This document shows positions 1-5,174 of a stretch of 11,521 nt of DNA, piece by piece; position 1 is the first letter of the stretch; each line of letters starts with the position of its first letter. Source of the stretch: DAIUCA01 sp964613675 (GTDB lineage Bacteria > Pseudomonadota > Gammaproteobacteria > Competibacterales > Competibacteraceae); the NCBI GenBank assembly GCA_964613675.1, contig CAZTIH010000083.1, forward strand, positions 1 to 11,521, written 5' to 3'. Below the pieces are notes generated by a model that had not been told where the DNA came from, did no database searches, and was given only the letters and a program-made list of their open reading frames with translations. A program made the position numbers and the translations under genes.

Positions 1-393
1 AAAGGCATTGCAGACCCCGAAGATGCGCGACGGGCGGTACAGACCGGGGCCGATGCGTTGATTGTTTCTAACCACGGGGGACGGCAATTAGATGGGGCTT
101 TGTCTTCCATTCAGTTATTGCCACCGATTGTCGAGGCGGTGGGGGACGACATCGAAGTGCATTTTGATGGGGGCATTCGCAGCGGTCAGGATGTGTTGAA
201 AGCCCTAGCGTTGGGGGCAAAAGGGACTTACATCGGGCGAGCCTATTTGTACGGCTTGGGTGCGATGGGCGAAGCGGGGGTGACAAAAGTGCTTTCGATC
301 ATCCAAAACGAACTCGACATTACGATGGCGTTTACGGGGCATACGGACATTCGTCAGGTTAATCGAGATATTCTCTTGCCTGGCACTTATTAA
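1..393 (+). CDS. FMN-dependent alpha-hydroxy-acid oxidase/dehydrogenase (LldD-like), C-terminal part
   Basis: The open frame enters from the left edge and ends at TAA 391-393, leaving 130 residues of a protein normally about 350-400 long, so the N-terminal half lies outside the window. Family: FMN-dependent (S)-2-hydroxy-acid dehydrogenases such as L-lactate dehydrogenase LldD, glycolate oxidase and mandelate dehydrogenase, which oxidise a 2-hydroxy acid to the 2-oxo acid. The signature SNHGGRQLDG is present (visible residues 23-32) with the catalytic His25 and substrate-binding Arg28. It is followed by the FMN-phosphate segment FDGGIRSGQDVLKAL and by GRAYLYG. The ending (MAFTGHTDIRQVNRDILLPG) is of the lactate/mandelate dehydrogenase type. 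The family is certain. The substrate is not, because the specificity residues of the N-terminal half are missing. ruvC begins 37 bases after the stop on the same strand, so co-transcription is possible. Confidence 0.93.
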   Translation, partial: KGIADPEDARRAVQTGADALIVSNHGGRQLDGALSSIQLLPPIVEAVGDDIEVHFDGGIRSGQDVLKALALGAKGTYIGRAYLYGLGAMGEAGVTKVLSIIQNELDITMAFTGHTDIRQVNRDILLPGTY

Positions 394-430
394 TTTCGGA
401 AAAGACATGACGACTTCGGGGGAAAGTCAC

Positions 431-937
431 ATGCGGGTTTTGGGGTTAGATCCAGGGTCGCGGGTGGCGGGATACGGAGTCGTGGAATGGCAGGGACAAC
501 GGGCGATTTATGTGGACAGTGGCTGTATTCGGTTGCCGCGTGACTGCCCGTTAAGCGAGCGACTTACTCAACTCTTCGATGGCATTACCGAACTCATTTT
601 GCGTTACCAGCCGACAGAAGCAGCGATGGAAACCGTATTTATGCGGGAAAATGCGTCGAGTGCGTTAAAACTGGGACAGGCAAGGGGTGCAATGCTGTGT
701 GCCTTGGGTAAGGCCAGTCTGGAAGTCGGCGAATATGCCCCTCGACTCATTAAACAGGCCATTGTAGGGCGGGGCGGTGCTGACAAGGCGCAGGTTCAAC
801 ACATGATTTGTGTCCTACTCAACTTACCGCGATCCCCTCAAGCCGATGCGGCGGACGCGCTTGCGGTGGCGTTATGTCACGGTCACCATCGTCAATCCAT
901 GAGCGAACCCCGAAAAAAGGGGATTTTGCTGACCTGA
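431..937 (+). CDS. ruvC: Crossover junction endodeoxyribonuclease RuvC
   Basis: RuvC is the Mg2+-dependent resolvase that cuts Holliday junctions, acting with RuvAB at the end of recombinational repair. The 168-residue product matches the family over its whole length. The RNase-H-like fold signatures are MRVLGLDPGSRVAGYGV at the start, METVFMRENASSALKLGQARG in the middle and QADAADALAVALCH near the end. The four acidic catalytic residues are Asp7, Glu67, Asp139 and Asp142. I chose ATG 431 over the in-frame ATG 407. The later start places the catalytic Asp at position 7 as in E. coli, and a purine-rich GGGGGAAAG lies just upstream; the eight extra residues have no family counterpart. Usual partners ruvA and ruvB are not adjacent: the gene sits behind a hydroxy-acid oxidase and faces the convergent nifS. 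Confidence 0.97.
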   Translation: MRVLGLDPGSRVAGYGVVEWQGQRAIYVDSGCIRLPRDCPLSERLTQLFDGITELILRYQPTEAAMETVFMRENASSALKLGQARGAMLCALGKASLEVGEYAPRLIKQAIVGRGGADKAQVQHMICVLLNLPRSPQADAADALAVALCHGHHRQSMSEPRKKGILLT

Positions 938-943
938 ATGCGC

Positions 944-980
944 GACAAGCCCCGTCTTTCAGGGCGTAGAGGATGTCAAC
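944..980 (+). mobile_element. Possible remnant of an IS605/IS1341-type right end (omega-RNA 3' end-like)
   Basis: Seven bases after the ruvC stop there is an AAGCCCCGTC-TTTCA-GGGCG hairpin followed by TAGAGGATGTCAAC. This layout, a GC-rich stem opened by AAGCCCC and followed within a few bases by a short conserved tail, resembles the right end of many TnpB-carrying IS605/IS1341-family elements, where it is also the 3' end of the TnpB guide RNA. The stem is degraded (CGTCT against GGGCG uses G-U pairs), and no tnpA or tnpB is present in the window. The resemblance is from memory of the family pattern, not from alignment. It could equally be an unrelated hairpin, for example a weak terminator for ruvC. 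Confidence 0.3.
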
Positions 981-1049
981 GGAATGCGGTGGAGCAACTT
1001 TCTGCATCGTTTATGCGTTCTCAGTTGCCCCTAGACAATGGGTGTCCCT

Positions 1050-1080
1050 AAAAACATCGCCCCAATGACGACCAGGGACG
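1050..1080 (-). terminator. Second, duplicated Rho-independent terminator
   Basis: This is the downstream copy of the 28-base repeat. On the minus strand CGUCCC pairs with GGGGCG around an 11-base loop, followed by ATG and five T (1054-1050). It is weaker than the first terminator because the stem is shorter and the T run interrupted. It would act as a backup. Confidence 0.6.
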
Positions 1081-1126
1081 GTGCACACAAAAAAATGCCG
1101 CCCCAATGACGATCAGGGACGGCACA
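1058..1126. repeat. Two-copy direct repeat, 28-base unit at 41-base spacing
   Basis: Copies at 1058-1085 and 1099-1126 share 25 of 28 bases (core CGCCCCAATGACGA-CAGGGACGG). Each copy contains an inverted repeat and is followed, read on the minus strand, by a run of T. The array therefore looks like a duplicated terminator module rather than a CRISPR or a protein-binding array. Confidence 0.85.
1089..1124 (-). terminator. Rho-independent terminator of the iscA-nifU-nifS operon (first of two)
   Basis: On the minus strand the stem GCCGUCCC pairs with GGGGCGGC (seven Watson-Crick pairs and one G-U), closed by an extra A-U pair. The loop is about 11 bases and seven T follow directly (1095-1089). 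It lies about 20 bases after the nifS stop. On the plus strand the hairpin has a C-A mismatch and no T run, so it is oriented for the nif operon. Confidence 0.85.
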
Positions 1127-1144
1127 TTTAACTTAGAAGTCGAG

Positions 1145-2353
1145 TTAGGCGTAAACGGGGGCGAACGCTTTTTGCGGATCGACGGCGGGTTTATCCCCAT
1201 CCCAGTAAGGGGACAGCTTGCGCAATTGAGCAATCACGCCGGGCATGACCTCGATGACTTTTTCGATTTCTTCCTTGGTCGTGTAACGCGACAAGGAAAA
1301 GCGAATCGTACCGTGGGCGGCGGTAAAGGGGATTTCCATTGCCCGCATGACGTGGGAGGGTTCCAATGAACCAGATGTACAGGCCGACCCGCTCGAACAC
1401 GCAATCCCATACTTGTTCAACAGCATCAACACCGCTTCGCCTTCCACAAATTCAAACGCGATATTGGAAGTATTGGGCAAACGATTGCTGGGATCGCCCG
1501 TCACGAAGCAATTGGGTACCGTGGCCAAAATGGCGGATTCAAGGTGATCGCGCAGCATTTTGACATGGCTATTTTCGTAGGCGAGATGGGTCATGGCCAG
1601 CTCAGACGCCTTCCCCAAGGCTACGATTGAGGCACTGTTTTCCGTGCCAGCACGACGCCCGCGTTCTTGATGGCCACCGCGCAGCAACGGACGAAACCGT
1701 ACCCCCCGCTTGAGATACAACACGCCAATGCCTTTGGGGGCATGAAGCTTGTGACCCGAAATCGACAGCATATCGACCGCGGTTTCTTTGAGATTCATGG
1801 GGATTTTGCCCACCGCCTGTACCGCATCTGTGTGAAAGAGCACGCCTTTTTCGTTGGCGAGGGCGGCCATCTGTTGGATGGGAAAGAGGGTTCCCGTTTC
1901 ATTGTTGGCCCACATCACCGAGACCACCGCCACTTTTTCCGTCAACACCCGTAAGTAGTCCGATAAATCTAAGCGCCCTTTCCCATCTACCGGCAGGTAA
2001 TGCACGGTATAGCCTTCCTTTTCCAGATGCTGACATAGGGTCAGGATGGCGGGATGTTCAACGGTCGTCGTGATGATTTCGCGGCGGTCGGGTTGGCATT
2101 TGAGGGCCGACAAAATGGCGGTGGAATCGGATTCGGTGCCGCAAGACGTGAAGATAATTTCCGACTCGTGTTCTGCTCCCAAGAGCGTTTGGATCTGTTG
2201 ACGCGCTTTTTTGAGGGCCTGACCCACGCGGTTGCCAAAATTGTGCATAGACGAAGCGTTGCCAAACTGTTCGGTGAAAAAGGGCAACATCGCTTCGACA
2301 ACACTGGGATCGACCATCGTGGTCGCGTTGTTATCGAGATAAATTCCGCGCAT
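1145..2353 (-). CDS. nifS: Cysteine desulfurase NifS
   Basis: NifS is a pyridoxal-phosphate enzyme that turns L-cysteine into L-alanine plus an enzyme persulfide, the sulfur source for Fe-S clusters built on NifU. The 402-residue protein matches the NifS class along its length: YLDNNATT (5-12), FTSCGTESD (68-76), VEHPAI (98-103, PLP-stacking His100), MWANNETGT (147-155), HTDAVQAVGK (174-183), SGHKLHAPKG with the PLP lysine at 202, RRAGTEN (233-239), and the mobile loop SSGSACTSG with catalytic Cys325. Lys202 and Cys325 have the same numbers as in Azotobacter vinelandii NifS, which supports the ATG at 2353. A GTG at 2356, overlapping the nifU stop, is possible and would add one residue. The gene follows nifU after two bases with a G-rich Shine-Dalgarno inside the nifU end, and two terminators follow it. 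Assignment as NifS rather than housekeeping IscS rests on the family pattern and on the adjacent three-domain NifU. Confidence 0.97.
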   Translation of the reverse strand: MRGIYLDNNATTMVDPSVVEAMLPFFTEQFGNASSMHNFGNRVGQALKKARQQIQTLLGAEHESEIIFTSCGTESDSTAILSALKCQPDRREIITTTVEHPAILTLCQHLEKEGYTVHYLPVDGKGRLDLSDYLRVLTEKVAVVSVMWANNETGTLFPIQQMAALANEKGVLFHTDAVQAVGKIPMNLKETAVDMLSISGHKLHAPKGIGVLYLKRGVRFRPLLRGGHQERGRRAGTENSASIVALGKASELAMTHLAYENSHVKMLRDHLESAILATVPNCFVTGDPSNRLPNTSNIAFEFVEGEAVLMLLNKYGIACSSGSACTSGSLEPSHVMRAMEIPFTAAHGTIRFSLSRYTTKEEIEKVIEVMPGVIAQLRKLSPYWDGDKPAVDPQKAFAPVYA

Positions 2354-2355
2354 CA

Positions 2356-3270
2356 CTAAGCCCCCACAGGTTGTTCAGAAACAGGTACAACGCGCAAAAA
2401 CTCGCCCAATTCTTCCATCAAACGCTGTTGAATACCGCCCAAAGTAGAGGTTGCCATGCCGCAGCCTTGACACGCCCCCGTCATTTTGACGAATACGGTT
2501 TTGCCATCCACATCGACTAATTCGACATCTCCACCGTCCCGTTGCAGAAAAACGCGCATCTCTTCGATGACCTTGTCGATTTTCTTAATCCGTTGGGCGG
2601 GGGTCAGCTTACCGGCCTCAATGACGGGCTTTTTGATGATATTTTCTTCGGGTTTAACGGGTTTCGGCGGGGCTTTTGCGGGAATCTTTAAGGCTTCACC
2701 GCGTTCGGCTAAGACCTTGGTCAGAATCTCTTCAATACCTTCGTGACAGGACGAGCAGCCGCCCCCCGCTTTGGTGTAATGGGTGACATCCTGCACTGTG
2801 CTCAAATTATTGGCGCGAATGGTTTCTTCGATTAATACCGCGTCAATGGCAAAGCACTTGCAAATTAAAGCGCCTTCTTCGTGGTCATCGCTCCACGCTT
2901 CGCCTTTGAAATTCGCAATCGCTGCATGTAACGCTTCACGACCCATCACCGAGCAGTGCATTTTTTCGGGGGGCAGCCCGCCGAGAAAGTCTGCAATTTC
3001 TTGGTTACTGATTTCCAGGGCTTCCGTCACGGTTTTGCCTTTCACCATTTCGGTGAGGGCCGAACTCGACGCAATGGCCGATCCACAACCAAAGGTTTGG
3101 AAGCCGGCTTCTTGGATGATTTCGGTTTCGGGATCGACTTTTAAGGTGAGGCGGAGCGCATCACCACAGCTGATCGAGCCCACATCGCCAATCGCGTTGG
3201 CGCCTTCAATCGCGCCGGCGTTGCGGGGATTGAAAAAATGTTCTTTAACGGCTTCTGAATAATCCCACAT
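2356..3270 (-). CDS. nifU: Fe-S cluster scaffold protein NifU (three-domain)
   Basis: NifU is the scaffold on which clusters are assembled from NifS-derived sulfur before delivery to nitrogenase proteins. The 304-residue product has the full nif-type layout. An IscU-like N-terminal domain (about 1-125) carries Cys35, Cys62 and Cys106. A central BFD-like [2Fe-2S] domain (about 134-180) carries Cys137, Cys139, Cys172 and Cys175. A Pro/Lys-rich linker (195-220) leads to a C-terminal Nfu domain with CxxC at 267-270. The first seven cysteines have the A. vinelandii numbers. I chose ATG 3270: it gives MWDYSEAVKEHF, the usual NifU start, and has AAGGAG (3283-3278) seven bases upstream. A start 14 codons earlier would lie in the iscA end. 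That Shine-Dalgarno overlaps the iscA stop codon, suggesting coupled translation. The C-terminal CxxC reads CQGC. Confidence 0.98.
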   Translation of the reverse strand: MWDYSEAVKEHFFNPRNAGAIEGANAIGDVGSISCGDALRLTLKVDPETEIIQEAGFQTFGCGSAIASSSALTEMVKGKTVTEALEISNQEIADFLGGLPPEKMHCSVMGREALHAAIANFKGEAWSDDHEEGALICKCFAIDAVLIEETIRANNLSTVQDVTHYTKAGGGCSSCHEGIEEILTKVLAERGEALKIPAKAPPKPVKPEENIIKKPVIEAGKLTPAQRIKKIDKVIEEMRVFLQRDGGDVELVDVDGKTVFVKMTGACQGCGMATSTLGGIQQRLMEELGEFLRVVPVSEQPVGA

Positions 3271-3281
3271 GATGCGTCTCC

Positions 3282-3605
3282 TTAGACTTTGAATGAGCTG
3301 CCACAGGCGCAACTGGCCGAGGCGTTAGGGTTGGTAAATTTGAAACCGCTGCCTGTGAGACTTTCGATGAAGTCAATTTGGACTCCCGTCAGCATCGTGG
3401 CACTGATGGGATCGACATAAATCGGTACCCCATTCGCATCCCAAATCAAATCTTCGGATTCGGGCGCATCTTTGAGCTTGAGATCGTATTGCAGCCCTGA
3501 ACAACCGCCCCCGGTAACGGCGATACGCAAACCGTTGATGGGATCTTCAGAGGTTCGCATAAAACGGCGGACGGCTTTGGTCGCTTTTTCGGTCAAAATA
3601 ATCAT
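3282..3605 (-). CDS. iscA: Nif-associated A-type Fe-S protein IscA (HesB family)
   Basis: A-type carrier or accessory protein of the nif Fe-S assembly system, first gene of the iscA-nifU-nifS operon. The 107-residue product has the family's three conserved cysteines: Cys35 in GGGCSGLQY and Cys99/Cys101 in the C-terminal CACG. LTEKA near the start and GSGFKFTNPN before the last motif are also typical. Length and ending match the IscA encoded next to nifU in Azotobacter. I chose ATG 3605, which has AGGAGA (3618-3613) seven bases upstream and sits about 35 bases after the predicted sigma-54 start site. The frame stays open 81 codons further upstream, but that stretch crosses the promoter and encodes nothing family-like. 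Whether it stores iron, carries clusters or serves oxygen-stressed cells cannot be told here. Confidence 0.96.
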   Translation of the reverse strand: MIILTEKATKAVRRFMRTSEDPINGLRIAVTGGGCSGLQYDLKLKDAPESEDLIWDANGVPIYVDPISATMLTGVQIDFIESLTGSGFKFTNPNASASCACGSSFKV

Positions 3606-3650
3606 GTTGTCGTCTCCTGCTGCATAAGGCATGTACTGGAGAGACGCTAG

Positions 3651-3666
3651 AGCAAAGATAATGCCG
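3651..3666 (-). promoter_or_regulatory. Sigma-54 (-24/-12) promoter of iscA-nifU-nifS
   Basis: The minus strand reads CGGCATTATCTTTGCT: GG, exactly ten bases, then GC, with GGCA and TTGCT matching the -24 and -12 blocks of TGGCACG-N4-TTGCW (9 of 12 defined positions). The predicted transcription start is near 3640, giving a leader of about 35 bases to the iscA ATG. An IHF site and a NifA-type site lie upstream at suitable distances. Confidence 0.8.
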
Positions 3667-3671
3667 ATTAT

Positions 3672-3684
3672 TAAATAATTGATT
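3672..3684 (-). promoter_or_regulatory. IHF binding site between activator site and sigma-54 promoter
   Basis: The minus strand reads AATCAATTATTTA, a perfect match to the IHF consensus WATCAA-N4-TTR, inside an AT-rich stretch. It sits between the -24 element and the NifA-type site, where IHF bends DNA to bring the activator to sigma-54 polymerase. Confidence 0.7.
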
Positions 3685-3749
3685 TTTAAGAGCTTAATGG
3701 GTTTTTTGTGGCAGTCATGGCAAGGACAATCCAAGAAAACTGTGAGGTT

Positions 3750-3765
3750 TGTCGGCTTATTCACA
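3750..3765. promoter_or_regulatory. NifA-type upstream activator sequence (TGT-N10-ACA)
   Basis: TGT-CGGCTTATTC-ACA fits the NifA consensus TGT-N10-ACA exactly. Its centre is about 117 bases upstream of the predicted iscA start site, within the range usual for NifA sites. The six-base motif alone could arise by chance; the weight comes from its combination with the sigma-54 and IHF elements. Confidence 0.7.
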
Positions 3766-3777
3766 ACGGCGGGCTGA

Positions 3778-3822
3778 TTTTGTACAACGGTTGTTTCCCA
3801 ACGGCTTAAACCTTGTACAAAA
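3778..3822. promoter_or_regulatory. Perfect 10-base inverted repeat just before the Fe-S oxidoreductase start
   Basis: TTTTGTACAA (3778-3787) is repeated in inverted form as TTGTACAAAA (3813-3822), 25 bases apart, the second arm ending one base before the ATG at 3824. Each arm holds the self-complementary octamer TTGTACAA, centres 33 bases apart. The spacer has a smaller GTTG-TTTCC-CAAC hairpin and repeated CAACGG. It could be a two-site operator or an mRNA structure covering the translation start. I do not recognise a known regulator's site. Confidence 0.5.
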
Positions 3823-3823
3823 C

Positions 3824-5131
3824 ATGAAACCTTTTCTCGATTGGTCAAGTTATGAAAACGCCGGTTTAGGCGATGCGTATGCGGATATTCCCAAGGAAGG
3901 TGGCGATTTCGCTAAAGCGGTGGCGGTGTGCATCAACAGCAAACAATGCCAAACCCATTCGCACCAAGTGATGTGTCCCAGTTTTCGCGTGACGCAAAAC
4001 CCCGCCTTTTCCACTGGGGGTCGCGTGAAACTGCTCAAAGCGGCGTTAAATGGCCAAATTTCGTTGACCGATCCCGAACTCACCGAAGCGATGGAGTTGT
4101 GCGTGAGCTGCAAGGGGTGTCAGCGCGAATGCGAAAATAATGTGGATATGGCCCTCATCAAAGCCGAATACTACGCCCAGCGCCGTCGGCAAAAAGGTAC
4201 AAACTTTCGTCAATATCTCTTCGCTTATCTGCCCGATTTATTTTCGTACCGACCGTTTCACTGGTTGTTGCATTGGCGACATCGTAGTCCCCTGATGCGC
4301 TGGTTGGGCGAACGGTTGTTTAAGATTGCCCGCGTCGATTTGCCCCGCCCTGCACGGCACCCTTTTCGGCCGCCCGCGCTTACGTCTCCCGTGAATCACC
4401 AGCGCGAAGTGGTGCTGTGGATCGACACCTTTAACGGTCACTTCGATCCCCAGATCATGGACGCCGCCGTCAAAGTGCTGCACGCCGCAAATTACCATGT
4501 GCACTTTGTTCAGCCCCCCAAACAACGCCTATGTTGCGGGCGCTCTTTTTTGTCACAAGGTTTCATCGAACAGGCCCAAAAAGCTGCATCCCAGGTCATC
4601 GAAGTGCTGTTGCCCTATGCGAACCGCGATTTGCCCATCATAGGCTTAGAACCTTCCTGTTTGCTGATGCTACGGGACGACTATCGCGCACTCCACCTCG
4701 GCGAAAACGCACACCTCATCGGTAAACAAGCCCTGTTGTTTGAAGAATTTATCGCTAAAGAAGTGCAGGCCAAACGATGGTCACTGAAATTTGCACCCTA
4801 TCCCAATAAAGTCCTCGTTCACGGTCATTGTCATCAGAAAGCCGTTGGGGCCATGAAGTCCATGCGACGGGTGCTCTCCTTAATTCCGCAACTCGACTTT
4901 GAACTCATCTCTGCAAGTTGTTGCGGGATGGCCGGGAGTTTCGGGTACGAAGCCGAACATGCGGCGTTGGGGCAGTTGATGGCGGAGGAGGCGTTGATTC
5001 CCACCCTCCGCACTCACCCCCAAAGCCTCGTCGTGGCCAACGGGTTCTCGTGTCGGCAACAGTTAGCGAACTATGGGATTGAATCTCCCGTGCATATCGC
5101 GCAACTGCTTGAATTGACGATGAAAAATTAG
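3824..5131 (+). CDS. Stand-alone (Fe-S)-binding oxidoreductase subunit, YdiJ C-terminal half/GlcF-like
   Basis: The 435-residue protein resembles the Fe-S half of FAD-linked 2-hydroxy-acid dehydrogenases (YdiJ-type fusions) and GlcF-type subunits, which pass electrons from a flavin to the respiratory chain. The first cluster motif is C36-x5-C42-x8-C51-P followed by STGGR. The second is C93-x2-C96-x2-C99-x3-C103 followed by NVDMALIKAEY. Two cysteine-rich CCG domains follow: one at about 197-310 with LCCGRSF (C237-C238), one at about 329-430 with HGHCHQK and ASCCGMAGSFGYE (C366-C367). The proline usual after the last ferredoxin cysteine is Glu104. No FAD-binding (GlcD-like) partner or domain precedes it. 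ATG 3824 is the only ATG near the start but lacks a clear Shine-Dalgarno. An in-frame TTG at 3749 would overlap the NifA-type site and is less likely. Substrate unknown. Confidence 0.85.
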   Translation: MKPFLDWSSYENAGLGDAYADIPKEGGDFAKAVAVCINSKQCQTHSHQVMCPSFRVTQNPAFSTGGRVKLLKAALNGQISLTDPELTEAMELCVSCKGCQRECENNVDMALIKAEYYAQRRRQKGTNFRQYLFAYLPDLFSYRPFHWLLHWRHRSPLMRWLGERLFKIARVDLPRPARHPFRPPALTSPVNHQREVVLWIDTFNGHFDPQIMDAAVKVLHAANYHVHFVQPPKQRLCCGRSFLSQGFIEQAQKAASQVIEVLLPYANRDLPIIGLEPSCLLMLRDDYRALHLGENAHLIGKQALLFEEFIAKEVQAKRWSLKFAPYPNKVLVHGHCHQKAVGAMKSMRRVLSLIPQLDFELISASCCGMAGSFGYEAEHAALGQLMAEEALIPTLRTHPQSLVVANGFSCRQQLANYGIESPVHIAQLLELTMKN

Positions 5132-5134
5132 ATT

Positions 5135-5168
5135 CCCCTTCAGAAGTTAGAGCGCGGTTCTGAAGGGG
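5135..5168. terminator. Shared hairpin between convergent genes (likely bidirectional terminator)
   Basis: CCCCTTCAGAA (5135-5145) pairs perfectly with TTCTGAAGGGG (5158-5168) around a 12-base loop, filling the 43-base gap between the Fe-S oxidoreductase stop and the ppc stop. No T run follows on the plus strand. On the minus strand a TTTTT follows after eight bases, so termination is better supported for ppc. Confidence 0.65.
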
Positions 5169-5174
5169 CGTGTG

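Noticed and set aside
907..926. CCCC-GAAAAAA-GGGG-ATTTT as a ruvC terminator
   Set aside because: Only a four-base stem, inside the last codons of ruvC, with a short T run; too weak to support.
819..1007. Minus-strand open frame of 62 residues over the ruvC end
   Set aside because: Antisense to the conserved ruvC catalytic end and to the IS605-like hairpin; no Shine-Dalgarno or family features.
1058..1126. CRISPR-like direct repeat
   Set aside because: Only two copies, a 13-base spacer, and each copy is a hairpin followed by a T run on one strand.
3690..3823. Sigma-54 promoter for the divergent Fe-S oxidoreductase
   Set aside because: No GG-N10-GC on the plus strand; the nearest are GG-N8-GC around 3713 and GG-N10-GT around 3803.
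3606..3848. Upstream extension of the iscA frame on the minus strand (188-residue version)
   Set aside because: It crosses the sigma-54 promoter, IHF and NifA-type sites and has no family similarity; ATG 3605 has a good Shine-Dalgarno and gives the usual 107 residues.
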